Assembly (NCBI GenBank): GCA_964503885.1 | Contig: CAZDCD010000001.1 | Coordinates: forward strand, 186,001-250,000 | Direction: 5' to 3' | DNA: 64,000 bases | Origin: CAZDCD01 sp964503885 | Lineage (GTDB): Bacteria; Bacteroidota; Bacteroidia; Bacteroidales; UBA10428 | Shown here: positions 27,533 through 37,065 of the stretch, one piece after another | Numbering within the stretch: position 1 is the stretch's first letter | Layout: every line of letters begins with the position of its first letter | Made by a program: the position numbers and the translations under genes | Notes under the pieces: model-generated | What the model was told of the DNA's origin: nothing | The model's database searches: none | Seen by the model: the letters and a program-made list of their open reading frames with translations, nothing else

Positions 27533-28689
27533 CAAGGATAGCGAAGTCCAACTATTATATCCTGTTCGTTACAGCTCTATTTTTAGCCGGTGATTTGCAT
27601 TCACAACAGCTGAAGATAGGGTTGTTCCCTGATGATAGTATTCAGTCACTTGTCTTTTCAGTCGTAAAAGGAGAATATGAACTTTTTCTTGATGACAGCC
27701 TGATTGGTAGAGCCGGTGAGCAGCGCATTTTTTATCTTACTTTAACACCGGATGGTGCAATTCTCTCGGATGGCCATACAGAATACGGCGGTTTCGGTGA
27801 ACTCTTACTCACCGGACTCCGGGATGCCAATATATTCCAACTAAAACCGGTAGATCCGTCTTTGTATTCGGCTGATTTTGATGATGATCTGTCAATTAAA
27901 CAGAACAAAGGTAAATTTACCATCATAAATCTTCCTGATGTAAATAAATATATTGCAGGAGTTATAGAAGCCGAAGGAGGTGCCAGTGCTACCGATGAAT
28001 ATTATAAAGCACAGGCTATTCTTGTTAGGACCTATGCATTGAAAAATATATACAGGCATGGTGCAGACGGATTCGATCTTTGCAATACCGAGCATTGCCA
28101 GGCTTATAAGGGAAGGAGCCTGCTAAATAAAAAAATCCATGATGCTGTTGAATCAACAGAACAGCTTGTTCTGACAGACTCATCAAGAAATCTTATCACT
28201 GCTCCTTATCATTCGAATTGCGGAGGCAATACAAGCACTGCTGATATGGCATGGCAAAATAAGTTACCATGCCTTTATTCCATTAATGACCCCTTTTGCA
28301 CTGAAAGTAAAAATGCAGGGTGGTCCAGGAACATACCGCTAAATGACTGGAAGGAATACCTCAGGACGAACGGTTTTAGCAATGAAGATCTGAAGCAGAA
28401 CAATATGCAGTATTCACGGGACCACAGGGAAAAAATTTATATTTCCGGTAAATCCTCCATTCCGTTCAGAAAATTGCGCGAAGATTTCGCCTTGAAATCT
28501 GCATATTTTGCTGTAGAGATAAACGGCAGATGGGTTATTCTTAAAGGCAAAGGTTTTGGTCACGGGGTTGGTCTCTGTCAGGAAGGTGCCATGGAGATGT
28601 CTCGTGTAGGTTATACCTTCGTGGATATTCTTCACTTTTACTTTCAGAATATCCTCATCCAGGACTATTCATCGATCATGAAACAATAA
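27529..28689 (+). CDS. SpoIID/LytB domain protein, exported
   Basis: 386 residues with an N-terminal signal sequence (YYILFVTALFLAGDLHSQ). The SpoIID-like domain occupies ~140-380: VNKYIAGVIEAEGGAS, then DEYYKAQAILVRTYALKN, the cysteine-containing CNTEHCQAYKG and SNCGGNTS, and the terminal GFGHGVGLCQEGAMEMSR. In sporulating Firmicutes SpoIID is a peptidoglycan lytic transglycosylase. Bacteroidota lack sporulation, and their homologues lie beside lpxB as here (ATGA overlap). I infer a periplasmic cell-wall role, perhaps coordinated with outer-membrane growth. Confidence 0.92.
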   Translation: MTRIAKSNYYILFVTALFLAGDLHSQQLKIGLFPDDSIQSLVFSVVKGEYELFLDDSLIGRAGEQRIFYLTLTPDGAILSDGHTEYGGFGELLLTGLRDANIFQLKPVDPSLYSADFDDDLSIKQNKGKFTIINLPDVNKYIAGVIEAEGGASATDEYYKAQAILVRTYALKNIYRHGADGFDLCNTEHCQAYKGRSLLNKKIHDAVESTEQLVLTDSSRNLITAPYHSNCGGNTSTADMAWQNKLPCLYSINDPFCTESKNAGWSRNIPLNDWKEYLRTNGFSNEDLKQNNMQYSRDHREKIYISGKSSIPFRKLREDFALKSAYFAVEINGRWVILKGKGFGHGVGLCQEGAMEMSRVGYTFVDILHFYFQNILIQDYSSIMKQ

Positions 28690-28889
28690 CTCCGTCCTGG
28701 CACTTAGGAATCTATCCTGTCAGGCTTTGCACAACCCGATTTATTCTTCCGCTTACCGGATTGCACTATACTGTTATGCAAAATGAATAACAAACCTCAC
28801 TCGCTGCTGCGATACAACAACACGAATTACAAAAACGATTGGTAATGCGTGATTTAATTGGTATAACCGGAGTATGTACCTGTGCAGTT

Positions 28890-29195
28890 TTACACTACAA
28901 CCACCGAATTTTCTCCCTGAAACGTATTGGGAACATATTTGTCGGCTTCGGGATCGTTCAGCCAATTCATACCGTTTACCAGATACTTAAATTCATATTC
29001 CCTGCCTGGTTCAAGTTCCAAAGTGGTAGAAAACTGGCCATCCTTGGATTTTTTCAGGATATGCCCGTTGTGTTCATCCCAATTGTTGAATTCTCCAACC
29101 AGGCTGATTTTTGCTGAATCTTCAGGAATATTTCCCAGTTTGAACGTAACCTTACAAGCTGGTTTAGATTTCAGATACTGTTTTCTTATGCTCAT
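28890..29195 (-). CDS. Stand-alone glycogen-binding (CBM48 / AMPK-beta-like) domain protein
   Basis: A 101-residue cytosolic protein equal to one carbohydrate-binding module of the isoamylase-N / AMPK-beta type: KVTFKLGNIPED, SLVGEFNNWDEHNGHILKK with the ligand-binding tryptophan, FSTTLELEPGREYEFKYLVNG, and a closing NDPEADKYVPNTFQGENSVV. No enzyme domain is attached. It starts 29 bases after a glycogen-synthase-like glycosyltransferase on the same strand, so it may tether that enzyme to an alpha-glucan. Small CBM48 proteins near glycogen genes are usual in Bacteroidota. Confidence 0.9.
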   Translation of the reverse strand: MSIRKQYLKSKPACKVTFKLGNIPEDSAKISLVGEFNNWDEHNGHILKKSKDGQFSTTLELEPGREYEFKYLVNGMNWLNDPEADKYVPNTFQGENSVVVV

Positions 29196-29224
29196 GTGAC
29201 AAATTTTAAGGTTAAATGATGCGA

Positions 29225-30523
29225 TTAAGAAGCAAAACGCTGCTGCGATAATTCGAAATAGATATTTCTAATCTTACCGGCGGTGTCTTTCCATTTCAGA
29301 TTTCTTAAGGTCTCTTCACCGTTTCGCTTTATGTGCTGTCCTATGGCTTTATAATTGAGAATTGCATACATGGCGTCGGCAAGGGCATGAACATTCCAGA
29401 AATCGATCTTAATGACATGGTTGACAATTTCAGCGACGCCCGATTGTTTTGATATAATCACAGGAACTCCGTGTTGCAGTGCCTCAAGTGGTGAGATTCC
29501 AAAGGGTTCTGAAACAGAAGGCATCACATAGAGGTCGCTCATGGCATACATCCTGCTTACGTCTGCACCCCTCAGGAAACCGGTAAAATGAAACCGGTCT
29601 GATATGCCGAGCGATGCCACATTCCGGATCATTTTTTCAGTCAGGTCTCCCGAACCAGCCATCACAAACCGTGCATTATTCATTTTTTCAAGGACCTGTC
29701 TCGCTGCTTCTATAAAATATTCCGGACCTTTCTGAAATGTAATCCTGCCCAGGTAGGTGACTATTTTATCTTTAAACAAAGACGGTCTTGGCAGCTCTGT
29801 TCTTTCCCGCTCAACAGGATCTACGCCATTGTGCACGGTAATAACCTTATCGGGATCAATCCCATATTTGCGGGTAACGATATTGCGTGTAAAATTACTC
29901 ACGGTGATTACCTTATCGGCTGCCATCATTCCCTTCTTTTCAATTTCATAGACCTTTGGATTGCAATTTTCACCGCTCCGGTCAAACTCTGTGGCATGTA
30001 CATGCAAAACCAGTGGTTTATGCGATACCTTTTTCGCTTCGATACCGGCCTGAAAAGTGAGCCAGTCATGAGCATGTATCACATCGTGTTTTGTCTGCCT
30101 TGCAATCTCCGAACCTATTCTGGCATATCTTGAGATCTCGCTGAAAAGATTGCCCCCATACTCTCCGTTAACAGTCAGTTTCCCGGAAGGATTATGAATT
30201 CCGGTTTCTTTTAGGCTGCGTTTTTTTACTAATTCTAAATATTGTTCGGGAGAGATGTATGCCGAAATTTGAGGATCAATTCCCTGCAGATGACTTTTTT
30301 CGAGAATTTCCTGAAGCCGGATGTCACTCTCTGAAAGTTCGACATCACTTGCGCTCACTATTCTCAGCCGGGAGTCGTTCGGTGCATTATATGCCTGTGG
30401 CAATACTAGAGTTAACTCAATTTCTGAGTAAGAAGAGAGGCCTTGAACTATTCCGTGGCAGGCTGTACCAAGCCCGCCGCTTATGAATGGTGGATATTCC
30501 CATCCAAACATTAATACTTTCAT
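29225..30523 (-). CDS. Glycosyltransferase, glycogen synthase-like (GT4 type)
   Basis: 432 residues with the two-Rossmann GT-B fold. The N-terminus MKVLMFGWEYPPFISGGLG is shared with starch/glycogen synthase-like enzymes. HAHDWLTFQAG near 150 and SVSEPFGISPLEALQHGVPVI near 348 (the EX7E acceptor/donor motif) mark a retaining transferase. GRITFQKGPEYFIEA opens the C-terminal domain. Together with the adjacent CBM48 protein a role in alpha-glucan synthesis is likely, while a lipopolysaccharide or sugar-specific transferase cannot be excluded. The 443-base region upstream contains inverted repeats but no clear TAnnTTTG box. Confidence 0.85.
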   Translation of the reverse strand: MKVLMFGWEYPPFISGGLGTACHGIVQGLSSYSEIELTLVLPQAYNAPNDSRLRIVSASDVELSESDIRLQEILEKSHLQGIDPQISAYISPEQYLELVKKRSLKETGIHNPSGKLTVNGEYGGNLFSEISRYARIGSEIARQTKHDVIHAHDWLTFQAGIEAKKVSHKPLVLHVHATEFDRSGENCNPKVYEIEKKGMMAADKVITVSNFTRNIVTRKYGIDPDKVITVHNGVDPVERERTELPRPSLFKDKIVTYLGRITFQKGPEYFIEAARQVLEKMNNARFVMAGSGDLTEKMIRNVASLGISDRFHFTGFLRGADVSRMYAMSDLYVMPSVSEPFGISPLEALQHGVPVIISKQSGVAEIVNHVIKIDFWNVHALADAMYAILNYKAIGQHIKRNGEETLRNLKWKDTAGKIRNIYFELSQQRFAS

Positions 30524-30966
30524 ACTCAGGTCGGTTTAGGTTATGAATTGTGAAATTCATAACAACAATTTACAACTTATTTTTCATCTGTACTTCACAA
30601 CCCCAGATGATATTTAATACCCCTTAACGGTGATTAAAATCACTGGTTATTAACAACCGAGAATGACAATCTGATCAAACCGGTAATTTTATTAACAACG
30701 GTTGTTTATAAAATGTTTTCGGCATTTCAGGCTATTTTTAAAATTTTAACATATGAACGAGAGCGAATAATTTCACATTATAAATTGCAATATGTATTTA
30801 TCTGATATTAAAAATATTATAAAATACAAAATGATTTTGTTTCAAGCCAAAATATGCAACAGGAATGCATCACAGGAATAGACCGGTTGAACAAAATAAG
30901 ACCAATCACGATTTAGTGCATGTCATAAATCAAAGCATGTAAAGGTGATTACTTTCCCTTTTCTGA
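30524..30966. other. Spacer with inverted repeats upstream of the glycosyltransferase
   Basis: AT-rich 443 bases, no credible gene. AACAAC-G-GTTGTT at 30694-30706 is a compact inverted repeat. A related GGTTATTAACAACC lies at 30645-30658. The two share AACAAC words about 45 bases apart and could be operator-like sites for the glycosyltransferase gene, which is read leftwards from here. Confidence 0.4.
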
Positions 30967-32115
30967 TCACCAGAAGTAACCAATACCCCACTCTACAAAA
31001 TCGGCTTTGGCCAGATGTGATTTTACCGATACATTGCCCATTAAATGATCACTCAGCATATATTGAATGGCAATCCGGCTGTAAATAAGCGTAAGATCGG
31101 TGTATTTTGAATACAGGTAATGCCCTAACTGCATGGAAAAGGATACTTTTTTGTACTGTACGGTATGTGAAATATGCATTCCAAGCCTCAGGAGGTGGAA
31201 AAATGTATTGTCAGGAATGCCTTCTTCGTTTGCCAGTGCTTCGCTGATGGATTTGTCGTAAAACAAGTCAGCACCCAGCCCGAATCTTCTTTTAAGGCTT
31301 GTGTTCCGCTCGGCGGTATAGGATAAGGAGGATATGAAATACTTATTGCCAAGAAGGTTGTCAAAAACTTTTGAACCTCCGGCGATGATCAGGGTATGGC
31401 GGAACTTTTTATTGAAATCAGGGATTTCCGGATTTTCATAAGACCTGCCGGCATCTCCCAGCAGGTAATTGGCGCCAATTGAAAAAGTTGCAGTATTTAT
31501 TCCGTAATTGGGTGAACGAAACTTACCATTTGAAAAATGCGTTCCTCCGGCCTCAAGGACCAGCTCACTTCGTGCATTTAACCTGTATTTTCCGTTAAGC
31601 CCGAACCGAATGTATACATTGCCGTGCGAACTGATGGCACGGTTCAGGTGATTGTCATGGGGATCGAAATGCCGGGTAATATACGCCAGGCCAAAAGCAA
31701 TCTGATAATTCACAGAAAATTTTCGTGGTATCCTGTTCAGCGGAACATCCATATACCCGTATAAAGCGTGAGCATAGCCTAATACCCTATTGTTCCCAAG
31801 GGTATTAAACGAATAGCCCACTCCTGTTCTGGGGTACCTGTAAATCTTCTCCCAGTAATCTGTTCCATAGGTAGGAAATGCAATATTGCATTCGATTGCA
31901 TGAACATTTTCTTCAATTAAATAACTTACCGCATCATATAATGGAAGGGTCACGCCATACTGAAACCTCGGCTCAATAATAACATTGCGTATTCTGGAAA
32001 AGTTTTTCTGTGCAGAACCCGGTATACCAGTTAATATTAAGAGTATGAATATGAAAAGTCTGACCGTACTGTGCAAGGGATTGTGCTTTTTATACAAAGA
32101 TAAAATTATGTTCAT
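30967..32115 (-). CDS. Acyloxyacyl hydrolase / PagL-like outer-membrane protein
   Basis: About 382 residues from ATG 32115. A signal peptide core (LFIFILLILTGIPGSAQ) follows a basic region. The mature part is a beta-rich barrel with HFSNGKFRSPNYGINTATFSIG, resembling the His-Ser-containing active segment of lipid A 3-O-deacylases (PagL family), and many strands with aromatic girdle residues. It would remodel lipid A in the outer membrane. The start is uncertain. A longer frame to 32208 adds an unlikely N-terminal extension. A TATCTTTG box at 32101-32094 would put transcription start after the ATG and favour TTG 32076, which gives an ideal signal peptide. Confidence 0.75.
   Translation of the reverse strand: MNIILSLYKKHNPLHSTVRLFIFILLILTGIPGSAQKNFSRIRNVIIEPRFQYGVTLPLYDAVSYLIEENVHAIECNIAFPTYGTDYWEKIYRYPRTGVGYSFNTLGNNRVLGYAHALYGYMDVPLNRIPRKFSVNYQIAFGLAYITRHFDPHDNHLNRAISSHGNVYIRFGLNGKYRLNARSELVLEAGGTHFSNGKFRSPNYGINTATFSIGANYLLGDAGRSYENPEIPDFNKKFRHTLIIAGGSKVFDNLLGNKYFISSLSYTAERNTSLKRRFGLGADLFYDKSISEALANEEGIPDNTFFHLLRLGMHISHTVQYKKVSFSMQLGHYLYSKYTDLTLIYSRIAIQYMLSDHLMGNVSVKSHLAKADFVEWGIGYFW
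32094..32101 (-). promoter_or_regulatory. Possible -7 box TATCTTTG of the PagL-like gene
   Basis: On the minus strand TATCTTTG fits TAnnTTTG. It lies inside the longer reading frame and 18 bases before a TTG that would start a clean signal peptide. If it is real, the ATG at 32115 cannot be the start. No good -33 box was seen. Confidence 0.35.
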
Positions 32116-32245
32116 AATTCCGGTAAAGAATTGTCCCAGGATGCATACCAGGCCCTGTAATATATTCGATGGTTTATCACCAGTTACAGAGGCATCTACG
32201 GAATGCATGTATCGATTAAAATCTTTACATGAAAAAAAGGTGTTT

Positions 32246-32279
32246 TTTGACTAAAACAGGGTAAAATAATCTATTTTTG
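32246..32279 (+). promoter_or_regulatory. gldF operon promoter (TTTG - 22 bp - TATTTTTG)
   Basis: TTTG at 32246-32249 and TATTTTTG at 32272-32279, 22 bases apart, match the phylum's promoter pattern and lie 16 bases before the gldF ATG. Confidence 0.65.
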
Positions 32280-32295
32280 GGCTCGTTTATCAGGT

Positions 32296-33033
32296 ATGGC
32301 AATTATCGCGTTATATAAAAAAGAGATCACAGGCTTTTTCAGCTCAATCACGGGATATCTGGTCATTATTGTATTTCTGCTGTCCACAGGATTATTCATG
32401 TGGGTATTTCCAGGTGAACTGAACGTGCTCGATGCCGGTTATGCCTCACTCGAACCACTTTTCAGGATAGCTCCCTGGATATTCCTTTTCCTGGTGCCGG
32501 CAGTGACTATGCGTATGCTTTCCGATGAAAAACATTCGGGGACTCTTGAACTTTTGCTTTCACGACCTGTTTCAGCATTTGGAATTGTTTTTTCAAAGTA
32601 TTTGGCTTCTCTCACCCTGGTCTTTTTTTCCCTTGTTCCATGCCTGATATATTACATCTCGGTATATCTCCTTGGCAATCCGCAGGGAAATCTTGATGCC
32701 GGTGGAACCTGGGGATCTTTCATAGGACTTTTTTTCCTTGCAGCAGTCTACGCCGGTATTGGCATTTTCTCGTCAGCCATTTCAGACAACAGTATTATTT
32801 CGTTCATAACAGCAAGTGCTTTATGTTTTATGTTCTTAAGAGGTTTTAAATATGTTGCAGAGTTGTCTATTTTTCAAGGTATTTCAACCTTAATATTAAA
32901 TCTTGGCATAGAGGAGCATTACCAGTCTATGAGCAGGGGCGTGATCGATTCACGTGACCTGACCTATTTTGTTGCTCTTGTGGTCATTTTTTTATTCATT
33001 ACTAAAACCTCGCTCCAAAGCCGGAAATGGTAG
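32296..33033 (+). CDS. gldF: Gliding-motility-type ABC permease GldF
   Basis: 245 residues, six hydrophobic helices. The N-terminus MAIIALYKKEITGFFSSITGY and the RMLSDEKHSGTLELLLSRPVS loop are characteristic of GldF and related ABC-2 permeases. With GldG and the ATPase GldA it forms an ABC transporter linked to gliding in flavobacteria, and homologues occur widely in non-gliding members. GldA is not encoded nearby. The stop overlaps the gldG start by 7 bases. A promoter lies directly upstream. Confidence 0.9.
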   Translation: MAIIALYKKEITGFFSSITGYLVIIVFLLSTGLFMWVFPGELNVLDAGYASLEPLFRIAPWIFLFLVPAVTMRMLSDEKHSGTLELLLSRPVSAFGIVFSKYLASLTLVFFSLVPCLIYYISVYLLGNPQGNLDAGGTWGSFIGLFFLAAVYAGIGIFSSAISDNSIISFITASALCFMFLRGFKYVAELSIFQGISTLILNLGIEEHYQSMSRGVIDSRDLTYFVALVVIFLFITKTSLQSRKW

Positions 33034-34748
33034 GTAAAAAATCAAACATCACCGTGAAAAGAGTTAAGATCAACCATATTATCAGGCTAGCAGCGTTAAT
33101 TCTCATTATCTTTCTGGCTGCCTACATTTTGTCATTCTATAATTTCAGGATAGACCTTACCTCTGAAAAAAGGTATACCCTGTCTCCCGTGACAAAATCG
33201 ATTTTAAAAGAGCTGGATGATGTGGTGTATGTCAAAGTTTACCTCGAAGGCGAACTGAACATCCCTTTTAAGAAATTTCAGCGCAGGATCAGGGAAATGC
33301 TCGAGGAGTTTAAGGTTCAGGCACGGGATAACCTTGAGTATGAGTTCATCAATCCAATGGCAGATAACGATCCTAAGATGCAGAATAAAATATTCAACGA
33401 GCTCTATAACAAGGGATTAAAACCAAGTAACATACTTACCAAAGACAAGGAGGGAGGAACTTCGGAGAAAATTGTTTTTCCGGGCGCTCTTCTCGTATAC
33501 AGGGGTACTGAAATTCCTGTAAATTTTCTGAAAAACAACCCGGCATTGTCGGCCGAAGAAAACATCAATAATTCGGTGCAGTCAATTGAATATGAACTGA
33601 TCAGCAAGATCAGAAGCCTTACCAGTAAAGCCACAGAAAAAGTAGCGTTCATTGAAGGGCATGGAGAACTGAATGAATTTGAGGTGGGAGATATAACCCG
33701 TGAGCTGGCCAATTATTTCCAGGTCGACCGCGGGGTAATTAACGGCCAGCCCGGTATCCTGAATGACTACAAAGCCATAATCGTTGCCAAGCCCACACAA
33801 CGATTCAGCGAAAGAGACAAATTCGTGATCGATCAGTACATCATGAACGGGGGCATTGTTTTGTGGTTTATTGATGCGGTAAATGCCAGTTTAGACAGTT
33901 TGAACAACGGCTCTACCATAGCTCTTGCATACGACCTGAATATCGATGACCTGCTTTTCAGGTATGGAATCAGAATAAATCCTGTGCTGATAAAAGACCT
34001 CCGGTGCAATTTCATACCGGTGAATGTGGCACTTGCCGGGAGTCCCGCCAAATTTGTTCCGTCTCCATGGCTGTACTACCCTCTGCTGATTCCGCTTCAG
34101 ACCAATCCGGTTACCCGCAACATTAACCCGGTTGAGGCACGGTTTGCCGGTTCAATTGACACCCTTGAAGCACGAAAAAATATAAAAAAAACGGTGCTGC
34201 TTAAAACCTCGGAGTATTCCACACAGGTAAAAGTCCCAGTACTCATTAGTCTGGAAGAAATAAAGCAGGAACCGCAAAAAAACGAATATCAGTCTCCTGG
34301 TTTTGAGGTAGCTGTTCTGCTTGAAGGAAAATTTGAATCGGCTTTCAGGAACCGGATGCTGGGAAACTATTTTCCTGAGGGCGTTCCTGAATTTTCAGGT
34401 ATTGGGAAAGATACGAGGATGCTTGTAGTTGCTGACGGCGATGTGATCAGGAATGATATCCGCATGACCCCTCAGGGAACATTGATTTCTCCTCTTGGAT
34501 TTGACAAATATACACAGCAGACCTTCGGTAATAAAGATTTCATTATGAATGCCATAAATTACCTGACCGATCAGAAGGGATTGATCTATCTCAGATCGAG
34601 AGATTTCAAATTAAGGCTTCTGGACAAATCAAAGATCTCTGAACAGCGGCTTAAGTGGCAACTGATCAACCTGATCGTACCTGTTCTGCTCGTGGTTTTG
34701 TCAGGTTTAACCTTTACCATTTACCGGAAGAAGAAATATGCCGGTTAA
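33027..34748 (+). CDS. gldG: ABC-associated protein GldG
   Basis: 573 residues with a transmembrane helix at ~18-38 (IRLAALILIIFLAAYILSF), a large extracytoplasmic domain starting NFRIDLTSEKRYTLSP, and a C-terminal helix (LINLIVPVLLVVLSGLTF). The first domain resembles ABC-type uncharacterised transport auxiliary proteins (GldG family). IEGHGELNEFEVGDI and FVIDQYIMNGGIVLWFIDA are typical. It overlaps gldF by 7 bases and the next gene by 11, indicating a tight operon. It should act with GldF in the cytoplasmic membrane. Confidence 0.9.
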   Translation: MVGKKSNITVKRVKINHIIRLAALILIIFLAAYILSFYNFRIDLTSEKRYTLSPVTKSILKELDDVVYVKVYLEGELNIPFKKFQRRIREMLEEFKVQARDNLEYEFINPMADNDPKMQNKIFNELYNKGLKPSNILTKDKEGGTSEKIVFPGALLVYRGTEIPVNFLKNNPALSAEENINNSVQSIEYELISKIRSLTSKATEKVAFIEGHGELNEFEVGDITRELANYFQVDRGVINGQPGILNDYKAIIVAKPTQRFSERDKFVIDQYIMNGGIVLWFIDAVNASLDSLNNGSTIALAYDLNIDDLLFRYGIRINPVLIKDLRCNFIPVNVALAGSPAKFVPSPWLYYPLLIPLQTNPVTRNINPVEARFAGSIDTLEARKNIKKTVLLKTSEYSTQVKVPVLISLEEIKQEPQKNEYQSPGFEVAVLLEGKFESAFRNRMLGNYFPEGVPEFSGIGKDTRMLVVADGDVIRNDIRMTPQGTLISPLGFDKYTQQTFGNKDFIMNAINYLTDQKGLIYLRSRDFKLRLLDKSKISEQRLKWQLINLIVPVLLVVLSGLTFTIYRKKKYAG

Positions 34749-35754
34749 AAATCCCGGTGAAATACCCGTCATGAAATCACAAAAATTCATCTATATTGTT
34801 CTTATTATATTGCTTCTCATAGCAATTCTGCTTTTTCTAAAAGATAAAACAGGCACCATACGCAATAAAGAAAAAGACCTGAATATCTCTTCAGGAATTT
34901 CAATTGACAAGATCAGGATTACTATGGATTCTCTCATGTTGACGCTTACCAATGAATCAGGTACCTGGCATGTAAATAACACCTATATCGCACGAAGTGA
35001 ACCAATTTCTGCAATTGAATTTATGTTGCACCATATTGAAATTGTTTCACCTGTGCCCAGGGAATATACTGTACTGGCCCGAAAAAAACTCCGCGAACAT
35101 TCAAGAAGAATCGATGTCTTCTCAGGAAAAAAGATGGTAAAAAGTTATTATATCCTTTATGATTCCAGCAGGTATAACGCAACCATTATGATGCTGGCAA
35201 ATGCCAAAACCCCGTTTATTGTTAAAATTAGCGGCTACGATCTTCAAAATATCGCGGGAATATTTGCTCTTGACGCCAGATACTGGAGAAGCAATAAGCT
35301 GCCCGGCTATTCTTACGATCAGCTGCAATCGGTTAAAGTCAGGTACACAACTGAACCGGAACAATCGTTCGAAATACTGAAAGAAGACAACAAGCGGATC
35401 AGACTGATCGCCTTAAAATCGGGAGAAGATCTTACGGCACGAGCAAATCGTAAAGATATTGATGACTACATGTATTTCTTTTCAGGGATTACATTCAGGT
35501 ACCCCTCAACAGAAATCAATACAGACACTTTGAAAAACAGTAAATTTGCAGAGATCATACTGTCCGGCAGGAATACTAAAAACCTGAATCTTACCTTTTT
35601 CCGGAAATCTGTAAATGAAGCCTTGAACGGTGATTATACATATGATCTCAACACTTGTTACGGAGTGATCGGAGACGAAACAGAACCTGTGGAATTCAGG
35701 TATATTGATATCGATCCTCTTTTAAAGGAATTAAGCGATTTTCTAAAAAAATAG
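34738..35754 (+). CDS. DUF4340-type membrane-anchored protein of the gldFG operon
   Basis: 338 residues, or 327 if the second methionine (34771) is the start; both starts have purine-rich upstream sequence. One N-terminal helix (FIYIVLIILLLIAILLFL) anchors a beta-rich domain in the periplasm. Segments such as GTWHVNNTYIARSEPISAIEFMLHHI and LQSVKVRYTTEPEQSFEIL fit the DUF4340 family, which regularly accompanies GldG-like ABC genes. The function is unknown. The overlap with gldG (11 bases at the longer start) supports membership of the same complex. Confidence 0.8.
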   Translation: MPVKNPGEIPVMKSQKFIYIVLIILLLIAILLFLKDKTGTIRNKEKDLNISSGISIDKIRITMDSLMLTLTNESGTWHVNNTYIARSEPISAIEFMLHHIEIVSPVPREYTVLARKKLREHSRRIDVFSGKKMVKSYYILYDSSRYNATIMMLANAKTPFIVKISGYDLQNIAGIFALDARYWRSNKLPGYSYDQLQSVKVRYTTEPEQSFEILKEDNKRIRLIALKSGEDLTARANRKDIDDYMYFFSGITFRYPSTEINTDTLKNSKFAEIILSGRNTKNLNLTFFRKSVNEALNGDYTYDLNTCYGVIGDETEPVEFRYIDIDPLLKELSDFLKK

Positions 35755-35865
35755 CATTCCTCATTAATAGAAATAGTATTTTTTTTGTAATATTGATTCC
35801 CCGTAAAAGGTTTGGTACGGATATTCAATTGTTTGAATTATAATACAATAAAATACCGATAAATA

Positions 35866-36996
35866 ATGAAGTTTGTAGTTTCTAGTATCGACTTGCTAAA
35901 TCACCTGCAGGCAGTGAGCAGGGTAATCAGTTCAAAGAATACCCTGCCTATTCTGGATAATTTCCTCTTTAACCTTGACGGCAGCCAGCTGGAAATCACG
36001 GCTTCAGACCTTGAAACCACTATGGTTACCCAAATGGAATTGAAAAATACTTCTGAATCAGGATCTGTAAGTATCCCAGCACGGTTGCTCACCGATACCC
36101 TGAAAGAATTTCCCGATCAACCGCTGACCTTCGATATTAACATGGACACCATGGCCATTGTAATAACCACTGAAAACGGACAATTTACGGTTGTGGGACA
36201 GAACGGGGCTGATTATCCGCAATTGCCAACCATCAAAGCCGAAAGAAAATCAACAATTACAATACCGGCAGAAGCATTGGAGCGGGGAATAACAAGTTCA
36301 CTATTTGCTACTGCGGATGATGAACTGCGTCCTGTAATGAACGGTATCTTTATGGAATTATCGCCCGAAGACATCACTTTCGTGGCCTCCGATGCGCATA
36401 AGCTGGTAAGGTACAAAAGAAAAGATATCAATTCAGATCTCAGTTCATCGTTCATTTTCCCAAAAAAGCCTGCCGGATTGCTTAAAAACTTATTGAATAA
36501 AGAAGATGGCGAAGTTACACTTGAATTTGATGATAAAAATGCCCTCTTCACCCTTTCGAACTATAAAATGGTATGTAGGCTTGTGGAGGGTAATTATCCC
36601 AGCTATAATTCTGTGATACCGCTTGAGAACCCGAATAAACTGATCATTGACCGCGTCAAATTTCTGAACACATTACGCCGTGTATCTGTGTTCTCTAACC
36701 AGGCCAGTAATCTTGTTAAACTTCATCTTACCGGCAATCAGCTCACCGTTTCTGCACAGGATATCGATTTTTCCATTTCAGCCTATGAACGGTTGTCATG
36801 CCAATACGACGGCGATGAAATGGACATTGGTTTCAAATCTGTTTTTCTGATCGAGATTCTAACCAATATCCAATCGACCGATGTGGTTATGGAACTTTCA
36901 GATCCTTCAAGGGCAGGATTGTTCCTTCCTGTTGAAAAAGAGGATGAAAGTGAGGATGTGCTTATGTTACTGATGCCAATGATGATCAATAATTAA
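35866..36996 (+). CDS. dnaN: DNA polymerase III beta subunit (sliding clamp)
   Basis: 376 residues, three clamp domains. MKFVVSSIDLLNHLQAVSRVISSKNTLPIL is the usual start and the protein ends in the hydrophobic-proline pattern MLLMPMM. Segments SLFATADDELRPVMNGIFME and FVASDAHKLVRYK in domain 2 are family hallmarks. The ring-shaped dimer tethers the replicative polymerase. The gene is not next to dnaA here and lies between the gldFG group and an exonuclease gene. A terminator separates it from the exonuclease. Confidence 0.97.
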   Translation: MKFVVSSIDLLNHLQAVSRVISSKNTLPILDNFLFNLDGSQLEITASDLETTMVTQMELKNTSESGSVSIPARLLTDTLKEFPDQPLTFDINMDTMAIVITTENGQFTVVGQNGADYPQLPTIKAERKSTITIPAEALERGITSSLFATADDELRPVMNGIFMELSPEDITFVASDAHKLVRYKRKDINSDLSSSFIFPKKPAGLLKNLLNKEDGEVTLEFDDKNALFTLSNYKMVCRLVEGNYPSYNSVIPLENPNKLIIDRVKFLNTLRRVSVFSNQASNLVKLHLTGNQLTVSAQDIDFSISAYERLSCQYDGDEMDIGFKSVFLIEILTNIQSTDVVMELSDPSRAGLFLPVEKEDESEDVLMLLMPMMINN

Positions 36997-37017
36997 GGAA
37001 CCGATTGAACAATCATC

Positions 37018-37048
37018 AAAAGAGTTACCTGCCGGGAACTCTTTTTTT
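37018..37048 (+). terminator. Rho-independent terminator after dnaN
   Basis: AAAGAGTT pairs with AACTCTTT across the loop ACCTGCCGGG (37027-37036), followed by a T run to 37048. Confidence 0.9.
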
Positions 37049-37065
37049 GTTTTAACCGTCAACCT

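Noticed and set aside
28839..29199. Plus-strand frames opposite the CBM48 protein
   Set aside because: The minus-strand reading gives a clear carbohydrate-binding module; the plus frames have no family pattern.
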